DNA of 64,000 nucleotides from Paraspadella gotoi (GCA_051294375.1 CM119271.1:12121620-12185619), one strand, 5' to 3'; shown: positions 36,230-49,228, numbered from the stretch's first letter. Translations and numbers: made by a program. The notes: a model not told the origin generated them from the letters alone.

Positions 36230-36620
36230 GACAAAGAACAAAAAACGAGAAAAAGAGAATAAGAAGAGATAAGAGGAGAAGGGAAGAAAAGAGAAAAGTA
36301 AGAGAGGAATAGAAAAGAAAAGAAAAGAAAAGAAGATAATGTGAAAGGAAAAGAAAAGAAAAGAAAATAAGAAACGAATAGAAAAGAAAAGATAAGAAGA
36401 AAAAAGAAGAATAAGAAAGAAATAGAAAAGAGAAGAAAAAAGGAAAAGAAAAGATAAGAGGGAAGAAAAGAGAAGAATAAGAACGAAAAAAAAGAGAAGA
36501 ATAAGAAAGGAAAAGAAAAGAATTAAAAAGAAAAAAAAAGAGAAGAGGAGAAGAAAAGAGAAGAATAAGAAAGAAAAAAATTAGAAAAATAAAAAAGAAA
36601 AAGAAAAAAGGTTTCACGTT
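36230..36620. repeat. A/G-rich (GAAAA)n-type tract
   Basis: Purine-rich DNA built from AAAGAAAAG and AAGAATAAGAA words. It adjoins CT and GA microsatellites. No gene. Confidence 0.9.
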
Positions 36621-36651
36621 TCTTGGCTTCCCGTTCTTATCGAACTTAATG

Positions 36652-36698
<47 letters not shown>

Positions 36699-36785
36699 CT
36701 CTCTCCCTCCGACCCGAAAAGAGGAAGCGTTATCACGCGGGCGACCATAACTAAACCTTATCAACGACTAACAAAGTTTTTAAGA

Positions 36786-36841
<56 letters not shown>

Positions 36842-37576
36842 TAAACAAATCTTCTCTTCTTTTTTCCTTTTGCCGATAAACGATCGAAAAGATGCAAAGA
36901 ACCGAGATTAAAAAAAAAAAATTGGCCTTATTTTCCCAGAAGGCCCCAGTTCTTCTTTATTTCGGTATCAAGTTATTTATTAGATGTAAAGATAAGTGGA
37001 TTCCTCCATAAATTTTAAAATTTTTCAGAACGTTTTTCTCATTTTTTAATCTTTTTTTTTTTGGATACGCTAAACGTTTCTCTGGATTACGCGAAGTGGA
37101 ATGTAACTTTTAGTTGCATCGCGAGTACTCACTGAGCAACTCTATAAGTCACTTATCGGTCGGTCAGTCGTTTGGTCGGTATGTCTGTCCGTCTGTTCCA
37201 CTTACATTAAAAATGCATATAATTCGCCTATAGTCGGTTGCTCATTTGTTAAGACAGGAAAAAACCTCAAATCTAAGTGACTGCGAGCGCCGCCTTCAGC
37301 AAATCCTAAAACTATAAAGAATAAAAGAAGGAATTTCGATGCAGTGAATATCATAAATACACGGGCTCAGAATTTTAGTTATGTCATATTATGTTATGTC
37401 ATATCATATCATCAAAGGGAAATACATATAAAAATAAAGTCACTGCGGCGCAACACATTAGACGAACCAATCTTGTTTTTATAGTTTTTGCATGCTCTTT
37501 TTTATTTTAAAAAATTAAAAAAATAAAAATTAATAGTACCAATACCAGTACCAAATGTCTCAAATAGATGAAAAAA

Positions 37577-37800
37577 AAAGGTTCGTTCGTTCGTTCGTTC
37601 GTTCGTTCGTTCGTTCGTTTCGTTGTTCGTTTCGTTCGTTTGTTTGTTCGTTCTTTCTTTCGTTCTTTCGTTCGTTCTTTTCGGTCGTTCGTTCGTTCGT
37701 TCGTTCGTTCGTTCGTTCATTCATCATTCGTTGGTTCTACGGTTCATTCGTTCATTCGTTCTTCGGTTCGTTCATTCATTCGTTCATTCGTTCCATTCAT
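37577..37800. repeat. (GTTC)n microsatellite
   Basis: Imperfect GTTC/CATT tetranucleotide array of about 220 bp. Frames read as Phe/Val/Arg/Ser repeats. Confidence 0.95.
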
Positions 37801-37899
37801 TTCCTCGTCTTGTTCCGTTCTCTTGTTTGTTCGCCCTCGGTGAGCTCAGCGTCGCTCACGCTGATATTTATTCGCGGCGACGTTGTGAGACACGGAGCC

Positions 37900-38538
37900 G
37901 GTAACGGCGGCGGCGGCGGCGGCTGCGGCGGCGGCTGCGGCGGCGGCGGCTGAACAAACTGCAAATCGGATCAAAAGACTCGTGTTTCGCTGAGACGATG
38001 ACGGCGACGATGACGGCGACGATGACAGCGACGATGACAACGACGATGACAGCGACAATGACAACGACGAAGACAGCAACGATGACAGCGACGAAGACAA
38101 CGAAGATGACAACGACGATGACAACGACGATGACAGCGACGATAACAGCGACGATGACAGCGACGAAGACAGCGACGATGACAACGACGATGACAGCGAC
38201 GATGACAACGACGAAGACAGCGACGATGACGGTGACGCTGACAGCGACGATGACAACGACGAAGACAGCGACGATGACGGTGACGATGACAGCGACGATC
38301 GCCTTTTCACCTTCAGATCTTTTTTCGTTTCACGATTTCCCTTTTTTTTCTTTTTCTCTTTCAAATTTCGCCTTCAATGCTTTAATCGATAAATGGCGAC
38401 GACGACGACGACGAGGAAATGGCTAGCATCTTATTAGTTAGACCATGTCGACGAAGACGACGACGAAGATGACGACGACGACGACGATGACGATGACGAT
38501 GACGAGGAAATGACCAACGTCTATTAGACGAGTCCATT

Positions 38539-38573
<35 letters not shown>

Positions 38574-38580
38574 CACTCTG
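37900..38580. repeat. Compound trinucleotide region: (GGC)n, GACGATGACAGC-type units, (GAC)n
   Basis: A GGC run (about 37905-37950) is followed by about 300 bp of GACGATGACAGC/GACGATGACAAC units (37995-38300) and (GAC)n tracts at 38395-38510 and 38538-38573. An Asp/Ser frame is open but has no start codon and no recognised flanks. A second GTC-rich run occurs at 39048-39105. Confidence 0.9.
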
Positions 38581-38657
38581 CGAACAGTGTGCGAACAGTG
38601 AGCGAACAGTAGGACCGGTCACTGACCACAATGTGCGCATGGCACAGAACGACAAAG

Positions 38658-38726
<69 letters not shown>

Positions 38727-38859
38727 CCCTCTCTCCCTCTCTCCCTCTCTCTCTCTCTCTCTCACTTTAGGTCAATGACGTATAAACTGTCAGTTCGAGT
38801 ATCAATTGAACGCGTAATTCGATAATTTATAAAATAACAATTTCCTACGAGAATGTTAA

Positions 38860-39050
38860 GAATGTTCAAGTATGTTTAAGTCGCTCAAACTAAACTTGAG
38901 TTTAATCTGTAATGGATACTCGAAGCTCGATATATATTTGATATAAGTATTTTTTTTTAAATTAAAAGAAAATAGCTAAGCTACCAGCAATTCTCGGAAA
39001 TAAAAATCTTGCTTCAAAGCTTTCGTTGTTGATTGACGCTTTTGTCACGA

Positions 39051-39082
<32 letters not shown>

Positions 39083-40190
39083 CTCCTCCTCCTCCTCCTC
39101 CTCTTCCTCCACAATGAAGGCGCCTCCCGACGTCGAGGGACGCCCTCTCTCCTGGAGGTCTTTCAAGTTTCAATGGAGGGAAGGACCTCTTTCCGAAGGA
39201 GGTCGCCGTTGTCTTCTTCGTTGTCGTCGTCGTCGTCTTCGTCGTCGTCATCGTTGTCGTCGTCATCTTGACTTGACTCTCAGAGCTGCCTAAAATGGCA
39301 GACAACAATGCGTCGTCGTCATCATCGTCGACCAATGACTAAATATCAACTTTAATCAAATTTTAGGCATTTTTTTGTTGTAAAAGTCAAAAAGTAATTT
39401 AAAAAAAAAGTGTTGACTACCTTTCTAAGTTGGTCTATAAATCTGAGTCTCTCTCTTTTGGTCCGTCTGTTTGTCTGTCAGTACGGCTATCTGTCAATAC
39501 GGCTGTCTTTATGTCTGTCTGTCTGTCGCACCGAAAGATGAGTTCAAAGGAACTCCAGAAATGATCCAACTTTTAATTTATGAGATCGAAAATTAACAAA
39601 AGCCCAAATTTGATCCATTCGTTAAATAAACAAAAAATATATTTCGCTTATGTTGGGTTAAGGCCTGTATCCTTTTTTTGTAACTTGGCTAAACCCCGAT
39701 TTTTTTTAAATATTCGATACTAAAACTAATCTCTCTATTCATTACCAGATATTTTTCGTCCAACCGTTCTCACGTATAATTGGGCTCCAAACTAAAGCCC
39801 CGAAATGTTTGTATGACAGTGGAAATTATATCTAATTTAAAGTTATGTGTCTCTCTAGTATACACTATACAGTATACACAATGCCCTATACACTATTGTG
39901 CACAGTTTAATTGAACAAAGTATAGCGTAGATGGGTCTATACAATATTTTATTATTAAATACAGACAAAACTGGCGAAACAAGGGGAAAAAACAGACTTT
40001 TTCTTTCAGCTAAGACGATTTCTTAAAACCGCCAAACTTCTTTAAACACCGACGCGGGGCTTGGGGAGCAACGGTTAGTCTTTTTGCAATGCAGAGGCGG
40101 CAGCCGCTGCTGCTGCTACTGCGGCTGCGGTTGACGTCTCCCGCTGACTTTTTCACTCCGGTTTTTTCCCTGAGGAAAAATAAAAAGACA
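38860..40190. other. AT-rich DNA with simple repeats, no gene recognised
   Basis: Contains the (GTC)n/(CCT)n run near 39050, a short copy of the AAGGCCT-type repeat (39590-39690) and otherwise unassigned DNA up to the left palindrome arm. Confidence 0.45.
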
Positions 40191-40773
40191 AATAAAAACA
40201 ATTTCGTGCGCAAATCTGCACAGAAAGCTGATTGTCGCTGAATGCCGTTTGGACCGAACCCAAGCCGGAACGCATAAAGTAAAAAAGCTCGATGTACAAG
40301 GCTTAAAGCTGAATTTTAAAAGTTAACAAAGCTAGGACGTACAGGGCTGAAGGCTGAAAGAACTAAGTTAAGGGCTCAAAGTCTCAAAGCTAAAAGCCGA
40401 GTGTACAAGGCTTAAATCTGAATGTTAAAAGTTAACAAAGCTTGGACGTACATGGCCGAAGGCTGTACGAACTAAGTTAAGGGCTCTAAGTCTCAAAGCT
40501 AAAAGCTGCCAAAACTAAGAGGCCGCGTTTGCAAAACTAATGGTTGCATATACAAATCTGAAGGCTGCGGGTTTGAAAATATTAATAGCTACGTGGACAA
40601 AAACTAACGATTGAATGTACAAAACTAAAGGCTGCGTTTACAAAGCAAAGCGAAAATTGGGTGCGCATGTTTCACCCGAAATTAAAAGTTTTTTTTCAAA
40701 CGACGACGACAACAACAACAACAAGTAAGGCCACGTTGAGTGTTGTAAAATACCAAGGAAAACCCGCATTGAC

Positions 40774-40831
<58 letters not shown>

Positions 40832-40839
40832 CTGTCTTT

Positions 40840-40872
<33 letters not shown>

Positions 40873-41689
40873 CTCTCTCTCTCCTCTCTCTCTCTCTCCT
40901 CTCTCTCTCTTTCTCTCTCTCTCTCGATATCGACAATCAATAATAATTCCAAGGAAGTGACAGTTTTTTTTTGATATTCGTCTTAGATTAAAACTCCATT
41001 AATATGATTATAATTATAGTAAAAGGGATTTATTACACTATTTATATTTAAACAGTTTTTTCTTTAAATAACTTCTTACGGATAGATATCGCGCAATAAT
41101 ATTTTAAAATACCGCCCCAAAATAATAAAACAAAGCCAAATGAATAAATAAACAAATAAAATAAAGGAAAAAAAAACCCAAATATTTTCAAAAATCTGAA
41201 ACAACAATGATTCTTCTTCCAAAGAAATCGTACGGAAAGAATATTACAAGCGCGACAAATAATGATATAATTTTGTTACAATTAAAATGATAGAATCCAA
41301 ACGATCGAAATTCTATGTCGTTAAAAATAGCTAAACAAAAAGTTCGGATCCTTTAGAGTTTATTTATTCGCATTCCTGACTTTTGACTATTGACTCCAAA
41401 TATTTTTTTTTTCGCGAATAAAAACAAAAAAAAAAGACGAAAAAAAGAAAAGGAAAAAAAAAGAAAGAAAGAAAATCCTGGAAACTTTTTACGTATGACT
41501 TTGAAATATAATTTTAAATTCGATTGAGAAAGAAAAAAAAAAGCGACATAAAGTCAAATTTCTAAAAAGGTCCACCTCGGGGAAAAAGGATCGAATTTAA
41601 CCAAAAATAAAACGTCACCGAATCTGAAAAACAACTCGTGCTCGGGTTTAAGAATGAATTGAATACTACTAACGATAGAGCTAACTAAA

Positions 41690-41945
41690 CTACCTAACTA
41701 ACTAAACTAACTAACAGACTAACTAACAAACTAACTAACAGAATAACTAACTATCTAACTAACTAACTAATTAACTAACAGAATAAATAACTAACTAACT
41801 AACAGACTAACTAACTAACTAACAGACTTACTAACTAACAGACTAACTAACAGACTAATTAACTAAATAACAGACTAACTAACAGACTAACTAACTAACT
41901 AAGAGACTAACTAACTAACTAAGCTAACTAACTAACCAACTAACA
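41690..41945. repeat. (CTAA)n microsatellite with GACT interruptions
   Basis: About 250 bp of ACTAACTA units, directly upstream of exon 1 of the MCF2L-like gene; the inverted copy is at about 51880-52140. Confidence 0.95.
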
Positions 41946-41993
41946 AACGTATTTACCAAAGTTCATAGTAAATATTCGTCGTCGCCCGTCGTC

Positions 41994-42177
41994 ATGGCAA
42001 CCGCGACGGATTCTCCGAAATTCGAAAAGAGAGGGCGCGACGGTCGAGCGACGCCGGACACAGGTCGCGATGCCAAATCGACGCCCGAGAGAGGGCGCAG
42101 CAAAAAACGCTCAAATTACAAGAATCGAAAAAAGTCTGTGGATTGTGAAACTCAGACGGATTTGAGTCTCTTCATTG
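41994..42177 (+). CDS. MCF2L: MCF2L/DBL-like gene, exon 1 (start exon)
   Basis: ATG with G at -3 and G at +4. The exon encodes 61 residues plus one base: basic, Arg/Lys/Asp-rich, ending KSVDCETQTDLSLFI, then donor G|GTGAGC (phase 1). Exon 2 at 60847 begins with the two bases needed to complete the codon, so the two join in frame as LSLFI-DPSGDED. I do not recognise the N-terminal peptide itself. Assignment to the SEC14-domain gene rests on phase, strand and the single-insertion reading of the LTR element between them. The inverted copy (51831-51646) has two 1-bp insertions that break the frame. Confidence 0.55.
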
Positions 42178-42297
42178 GTGAGCGGGTTTAGTCACAGGGT
42201 TGTTTGGCGGCGTTGTTGTTGTTGTTGTAGTTGTTGTAGTAGTAGTTTTGTCATAACTGACTTATTCTTTTTGCAATAGTGGGGCATAGCTAAATGT

Positions 42298-42460
42298 TCA
42301 CTCCGCCTATAAGCCAGTCTCCTACACTTGAGACATCGAGTAATACCATCAGCTCATGTCCATTAGGTACCGAGATCGAACCCCAATTGTACCAAGATTG
42401 ATCCCCAATTGTACCGAGATCAATTCCCAATGGTGCCTACTAACCCTCACCTCCGACAAA
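42298..42460 (+). mobile_element. SINE head fragment in MCF2L-like intron 1
   Basis: TAATACCATCAGCTCATG and the B-box-like GGTACCGAGATCGAACCCC relate it to the 32.5-kb SINE. A short unit (ATTGTACC-AGAT-GA-CCCC) is tandemly repeated three times inside. The palindrome partner is 51370-51530. Confidence 0.55.
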
Positions 42461-42817
42461 ATCGTTAAAACTTAAAATTCCAAATATTTAAAATGGGGGG
42501 GGGGCATTCTGGGAAAATAAGGCCCGAAACGAAACATCTAGCGTTTTATACATATGGCGAAAAGTTTGTCCAAAGTTTGTCCAAAGTTTGTTCAAAGTAA
42601 TTGAAATAGTTTCCGCAGTAGGATTTCCTCTCTTACGCAACTCACCCATCCTCTGCCAACTCACCTGGCCACCTCACCTGGCCACCTCACCCGGCCACCT
42701 CGCTCAGCCTCACCGATGTAGTAAAAACGAGAGTTTGTTTTGTTGTCCTTTCGTTTCCATGGCAACCGAGCTTGGAATCCTTTCGCTTTTTTTTCTAAAC
42801 CGACCTTTTATCTCTCT

Positions 42818-42856
<39 letters not shown>

Positions 42857-42944
42857 CGGGCGGCGCTGCTAAAGATTGTTGGCGCTAATACGCGACGCTG
42901 ATAATTAGCCGAGGCTGGTAATCCGTGTCTTTTTTCCCTGGGGA

Positions 42945-42979
<35 letters not shown>

Positions 42980-43089
42980 TGGAGAAATAGAGAGAAAGAG
43001 ATTGAGAGAGAGAAAGAGAGAGAGAGAGGGAGAGGGGTGCAGAGAGAGTCAGTGAGAAAGGGAGACTTAGAAAGTAGACCGTAGTGGAA

Positions 43090-43676
43090 GTTACGTATGA
43101 AAATTCTATAAGTCAATTCTGACCAAATACTCAGAGTGAACATTAATTTGTAAAAAAAATTAATTTTATGTGTTTTACATTTCGCAGTAGGCTATATTTA
43201 TATATATATATAGTAATATCCTTATAAAATCGAAAAATTTCAAAATAGGCTTTTCTTAATTTTGATTGCAGATTTAAATTCCTCGTCTAAAGTTGATAAA
43301 AGAAAAATATAGCATTTCGCCAAAAATATAATTCATTTTAAAAATCTTTTTTCATTAAAAGGGTTAAAAAAAATTAATATATAAAATTTTAATTTTCAGC
43401 TTAAAATATATTTGATATTTGACCAACTGAATTGAAGAGTTATATTTCTTTATATCAACTTTCATGACGGATCCAAATCTGCAAAAAAAAATATTTTGAA
43501 ATGTTAACATTTATTGGATTAGTGTGTACTATGTATAAATACGGCCTACTGCATAAATTGTAAGATTTAGAATACAAATTTTTTACACATAAATGTTCGT
43601 TAGTATAATGTTATTCGTTCCTCACTTTTAGAATTTTAATTAAAGTTAAATTTAAAAATTTTACTACGCCTTAATA
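43090..43676 (-). mobile_element. Fold-back MITE (AAGGCGTAGT family), copy f
   Basis: Ends ATTTTACTACGCCTTAAT at 43676; the other end is GTAGTGGAAGTTACGTATGA near 43090. The palindrome copy is 50137-50722. Confidence 0.7.
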
Positions 43677-44278
43677 GAGAGAGAGGGAGAGGGAGAGAGA
43701 GAGGGAGAGGGAGGGAGAGAGAGGGAGAGAGAGGGAGAGAGGAATCTCCTATGGAAATTCATTCGCTTCTCCCTCCGGCATTAATTCTCTTCCTTCAATT
43801 GCAACTGCACTGCTGCACTACTTCACTACTGCGCTGCTGCACTACTGCGCTGCTGCACTGCTGCAGCGCAGAACTGCTACATTGCTAATTACCAGAATCT
43901 GTGGCAGAATTTTAAAAAGAATATCTTTTAAGACTGTAATGAATATTTTTTTATAATTTTTTAAACTTAAACATTCAGGACCGACAAAGTCAGTCTTCCT
44001 GAAAGTTTGTCTCATTTCTTGGAAATGATTCTCATTTTTTTCCTCTTTTTCTTATCTGATTTTTTTGCTATTTTTCTATTATTTTTTTATTTACTTCTCT
44101 ATTTTCGTCTCTAAATTATTTTTTATGTTCTTCTCTATTTTCTTCTTTATTTTCTTCCCTATTTTCTTCTCTATTTTCTATATTCTTCTCTATCACGTGT
44201 TTTTTTCAAGCGAGATTTTAATTTTGTCCTTCCAAGTCTCTTCACTGTTTACAGGCCACTCAAAGGGCATCTGTTACT

Positions 44279-44325
<47 letters not shown>

Positions 44326-44560
44326 CCAACCCTCATGCTTCAATCTCTACCCAATCATCCATCAAATATCTATTTCCTTTTTTGTCAGATTTCAATTTTT
44401 TTTCTTTGACCTTTAGTTCCTGAATTAATGGTTCAAATCCAGAATTAGTAACACGAGATAAAGAGATTATTCCTTGACTATATTTTCTAAAAGAGCCCTA
44501 TTTCAGCTTAAATTCAGAATTAAATTAGTTTTTAGGTTTTAAATTTTAGTTAGGGGTTAC

Positions 44561-45414
44561 CGTTTGTGCCTCTCTCGATTTGCTGTACTTATTCGTTGAC
44601 TGACTTTTGGTTTCATTAAAGGACGCTAAGAATTTGGAACTGGTTGGTAAGTTTATTTATCAACAAATTGGCGACGAAGAACGGAGATAAAAGTTTGAGT
44701 TTATAAAAACGGTGGATGAAATTAATGAGTTTAATTTCGACGATAAAAGGTTAAAAACGTGAGATTAAAAATGAATTTAAAAACGAGATTAAAATGACTT
44801 TAAATTAAATGTTTACATAAATATTGGATGAGGGGAGGGGAAGAAATTCTCCGCGCCGTCAGAGGAACCCTTGTTAAAGGCTCTCCCCCCTCCTTCTGCT
44901 GACCAGCGGAGGTCCTCCTTTCACGCTTGAGTCTTTTACCAGCAGGTTTCTTTGTCAGGTTCCGACATTTACAACTTGTCTGACTGTCAACAAGGTCAGT
45001 CAGTCTGTTATTCATGGTTTCAGTTCTTTTCTTACGTCTTCTTTTGGCATTACATCGCCTACATGACCTTTGCTTTTTCTCTGGGTCATGCTTCAAGGCG
45101 GAGCCCCCTCCATCAGCAGATTCCAGCTCTGGAACAGGCGGAGCAGCACCTTTGAAGGAGGTTTGCTGCAAATCTACTGACGGGGCGAAATCATGCTTTT
45201 CTTTTGAAAATTCAACCTTCTTTACAGTAGAAGATGGATTCTGGGAAATCAAAGCAGACAGAACTGGTCCTGGAAGGCTTTTCTTCCCGGTCACAGTCCA
45301 GCCCCAAAGTGTGCACAAGGCTGTCAATCCAGACTTGCCACCTCTTCGGAGGTTCACTACAGATCGGCATCGACCTGCAGGTTCAAACTCCTCAGATAGG
45401 CTTATCGGAGCAGC
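44561..45414 (-). mobile_element. 3' end of the LTR element in minus orientation (3' LTR plus gag end)
   Basis: Reading on the minus strand: the end of the gag-like frame (CRRCNAKRRRKKRTETMNN) and then the truncated 3' LTR ending at 44561, followed by host DNA that starts with the target duplication GTTAC (44556-44560). At 45414 the sequence jumps to the 5' LTR in plus orientation. Confidence 0.85.
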
Positions 45415-48400
45415 TGCCTGGCCATTCGCCCCGTTTCTCGCGAAGAAATTGATCGAATGTGAAGAAGATATCGCGATTATTTTTAACGTTTGAAACGTCG
45501 CGAGAGAGAGAGATTAGTGCCTCTCGAAAGACCCGGACGTTAAACGCTTTTAACTCACAGCGTTGGAAGTTTAATTTAAAGTCATTTTAATCTCGTTTTT
45601 AAATTCATTTTTAATCTCACGTTTTTAACCTTTTATCGTCGAAATTAAACTCATTAATTTCATCACCGTTTTTATAAACCTCAACTTTTATTCCGTTCTT
45701 CGTCGCCAATTTGTTGATAAATAAACTTACCAACCAGTTCCAAATTCTTAGCGTCCTTTAATGAAACCAAAAGTCAGTCAACGAATAAGTACAGCAAATC
45801 GAGAGAGGCAAACAAATTAAAAACGTTGTCCATCGACCTCCTGGACATTAAAAAACGTTGTCCATCGAACTACTGGACATTAAAAGCGTGGCGTCGAATT
45901 TAAAACTTCGAACGTAAAATTGAACTGGAACTACAAGGCCGGCTGGCAAAGAATGAAACCGCCGATTAAACTCGAAATGGTCGGTGATGAAGGAAACTTT
46001 CGCCGAAAATTGATTCGTCATCGCGTTACGTCGTGTGGAGAGACTGTGAAAAGACTGTATCACTGGTGAGAGACTGTGCATCTGAAACTCGTCGTCGTTC
46101 GAATAAACGTGCGCTGCGGCCTTCATTTGATGCTGGGGACCCCTGAACCCCCCGGCCTAGACTCCCGACGCCCAAGCAATCAAAAATTCGACAGGCAGCG
46201 ACGACGGTCGGATCTGGTCCCGACCTTTCTCTCTTGCTCTCCCTCGACGTTCCTTGGACGCGCGGCGACGACTGACCCGGAGGTTTTTCAACCTCTGGTC
46301 TACCCTTTGATTGAAGACGTTGGCTGACGAAAGAATTTGAATTTTAAGAATTGACGGCTGAAGCCGCGCCGCCAGTTTGCTTTGCAACTCAGCACTGGAG
46401 ACGGCGCTGCTCGCCCTTTTGAATTTTGATTTGGACGAGATTCTCATCTTTTTAATTTTGTTTTTTCTCTTCCTTACCCCAGACAGAACCCCATGGCTTC
46501 GACCTCACTTCACTGGTCGCCGCACCTTCAGCCTGACGAGGAGCTGAGGGTTGCCCATCAGGCCCTGGCTGAGGAACTGTACCTGGTGGAAAAGGAAGGA
46601 AAACCGCCTGACCAATGCGCCCCGGATCCATGTTGTCACAGCTCTATGGTGCTGGAGAAAAAGAACTTGGACAGAATGATGAACCATGAAGTAAGTGCGG
46701 CAAGGGCTACACTGAAGGCATGGGAAAATTTGATGGCATTGAAAGGAGTACCTATGGTCCCAACTATTTTGTCCTCAGCTTGTGAGACCTTGGATATCCC
46801 TTTTGGTCAAGGTGCAGTGAGGCCTGTTCCTGTTCAGGAATTTAAGGAGCCGCTGCAGATTGAAAAGGTTGTTCCAAAGGTTGGATTTTCCCTTGGTTGT
46901 ATCTCTTCTGATGTGCTGAGTCAAGGAAGTATTAGAGATGGTACTGTGATGTCGCATGCCATTCCTAAGCTGAGCGGAATCAAAGCCGCCCTTGCAAGGC
47001 CACTGAGGGACAATCTTCCCACTCAAGCAGGCAGTCAAGGAGTGAGAGGGAGCGGGGGTCATCCAGCTTGGTACTGTAAAAAGATTTGATGAGCAAGAAT
47101 TTGCCCTGTCCTCTAAGTCTTATGAACAGAAGAAGATAGAGGTTGAAGACAGAAAGAGAGAGTATGAAAAGGAAAAGCTGGAACTAGAAGAAAGGCTCAG
47201 AGAATTGAATGAAAAGAGAAAAGCCAGAAAGAAGGAAGAAAGGAGAAGGAAAGCCTCCAAGGAAAAAAAGGTTTAGATAAGAAAGGAACTAAGGCTAGGT
47301 CACAAATGACAACTCAGGATTAGTTGAATATTTGCAAAAAAACGCTCCTCTGAGAAAAAAGATGTATTTGTGATAATGATAAATGTATGACCTCTCCCAG
47401 CTCTGCTGAAGCTCAGGAGTTGAAGTCTTTTGGAAATCCAGAGACTGTTTTCCCTCCTCAGTGATGGCACTTCCATCAATGCTGAAGATAAAGAACAGAA
47501 AAACTGCTCAATCAAAATGTGATTTAGGATCTGTTGGTACCGCCTCTTCCAGTAAATCTGATGCAGAGGATTGGAATCCAGATCAAAGTATTGAAGAAAA
47601 TGTGATCTCCTCCAGTAAAGAGCCCAAGACTACCACTGTCGAGATGGATCCTAAAACTAAGATGGCAGATAATGACTGTCAGCATTTGGCCAGTCTGACT
47701 AACCCTTTGGAAAATGTTCATGTCTTGGCGGATTACCCAGCCATGCTGAATGTCCAGAGAGTTGAGCCTGAATTGATACCTCCACTCACCCCTGGTGTGT
47801 CGATTGTGACCCATTCTGACACAAATTTTCCAACTGCAGTGACCCTGGAGAGAGAAAGCTGACTGATCAGCAAAACCCGGACTCCAGGCCAGAATTTGGT
47901 GACTCACCTTTTAAAAAAGGTAGGTCAAGTACCTAAGAAAAGAATTGACGGGATCTTGACAGAGGATCTGCAGCATAACTCGTTTGGAGAAGCTGCTCAG
48001 CTTATGAGGTTGGCCAGGGTGGTGATTTTCCCACTCTTCCATCTACTGAGTTGGAAACTGCTGATCAATTAGGTTTTTCCAGGCAGAATTGCCTGAATGA
48101 GAATCTAGAGTTGAAGAGAAATCGGGACAAGGTTGTAGCAGACATGCCTGCTAGCCATGATGCCCGGACTCTAGAGAACATAGAAATTGCGAAGTACCCC
48201 CAGTCAGAGTCAGACAGAAATGAAACTGATGAGATTATTGGTGCTGATCTCTGGCCACACTACTATGGTAAAGTTGAAAATGTCACTGGTTTGGGAAGCT
48301 TGCCTTCTGAGTCAGGAGGCTTGAGGCCCAACCAGTCTGATATAGAAGACGCTGAAGATGATTGTCAGCAGCAGGCTGCTCCGATAAGCCTATCTGAGGA

Positions 48401-49228
48401 GTTTGAACCTGCAGGTCGATGCCGATCTGTAGTGAACCTCCGAAGAGGTGGCAAGTCTGGATTGACAGCCTTGTGCACACTTTGGGGCTGGACTGTGACC
48501 GGAAGAAAAGCCTTCCAGACCAGTTCTGTCTGCTTTGATTTCCCAGAATCCATCTTCTACTGTAAAGAAGGTTGAATTTTCAAAAGAAAAAGCATGATTT
48601 CGCCCCGTCAGTAGATTTGCAGCAAACCTCCTTCAAAGGTGCTGCTCCGCCTGTTCCAGAGCTGGAAATCTGCTGATGGAGGGGGCTCCGCCTTGAAGCA
48701 TGACCCAGAGAAAAAGCAAAGGTCATGTAGGCGATGTAATGCCAAAAGAAGACGTAAGAAAAGAACTGAAACCATGAATAACAGACTGACTGACCTTGTT
48801 GACAGTCAGACAAGTTGTAAATGTCGGAACCTGACAAAGAAACCTGCTGGTAAAAGACTCAAGCGTGAAAGGAGGACCTCCGCTGGTCAGCAGAAGGAGG
48901 GGGGAGAGCCTTTAACAAGGGTTCCTCTGACGGCGCGGAGAATTTCTTCCCCTCCCCTCATCCAATATTTATGTAAACATTTAATTTAAAGTCATTTTAA
49001 TCTCGTTTTTAAATTCATTTTTAATCTCACGTTTTTAACCTTTTATCGTCGAAATTAAACTCATTAATTTCATCCACCGTTTTTATAAACTCAAACTTTT
49101 ATCTCCGTTCTTCGTCGCCAATTTGTTGATAAATAAACTTACCAACCAGTTCCAAATTCTTAGCGTCCTTTAATGAAACCAAAAGTCAGTCAACGAATAA
49201 GTACAGCAAATCGAGAGAGGCACAAACG
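45415..49228 (+). mobile_element. LTR retroelement, copy 1 (5' LTR partial, gag-like ORF, truncated 3' LTR)
   Basis: 5' LTR part 45415-45813, internal region with a gag-like frame from 46493, and a 3' LTR lacking its first 200 or so bases (about 48970-49228). Direct comparison of 45567-45810 with 48975-49220 shows the two LTRs. After the 5' LTR come two roughly 30-bp tandem units (ACGTTGTCCATCGA). No reverse transcriptase, protease or integrase motif is seen, so it is non-autonomous. The host flank GTAAC at 49229-49233 is the 3' target duplication. Confidence 0.8.
46493..48990 (+). pseudogene. Gag-like ORF of the LTR element, copy 1, several frameshifts
   Basis: Starts MASTSLHWSPHLQPDEELRV, stays open to 47089, then shifts; later pieces are open at 47461-47862, 48051-48575 and 48639-48989. 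Features: a charged coiled-coil stretch (EVEDRKREYEKEKLELEERL), an acidic Ser-rich middle, and a Cys/Lys/Arg-rich end with CRRCNAK and CKCRN that could bind nucleic acid. It is not a classic CCHC knuckle. Each break differs from copy 2 by one base, so many may be sequencing errors. Role as Gag is inferred from position only. Confidence 0.6.

Larger units (their letters stand above)
40195..45414 (+). repeat. Palindrome 1, left arm (5.2 kb)
   Basis: The reverse complement of this segment is 48375-53577, apart from scattered single-base indels. Inside are a two-copy, roughly 110-bp tandem repeat (40290-40510), exon 1 of the MCF2L-like gene, a SINE, a fold-back MITE and, from 44561, the 3' end of the LTR element in minus orientation. 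The arm ends abruptly at 45414, where the element sequence flips orientation. Confidence 0.95.

Noticed and set aside
35574-36312. Ser/Phe/Leu repeat frames resembling a membrane protein
   Set aside because: All frames are open because the CTTTCGTTCGT minisatellite has no stops; no start context, splice sites or residues outside the repeat.
36213-36764. 183-residue minus-strand Phe/Leu/Ser-rich frame
   Set aside because: Product of A/G-rich simple sequence.
37846-38364. Ser/Leu repeats on minus and Thr/Ala/Met repeats on plus
   Set aside because: Trinucleotide array read in different frames; the Asp/Ser frame lacks a start codon and flanking coding sequence.
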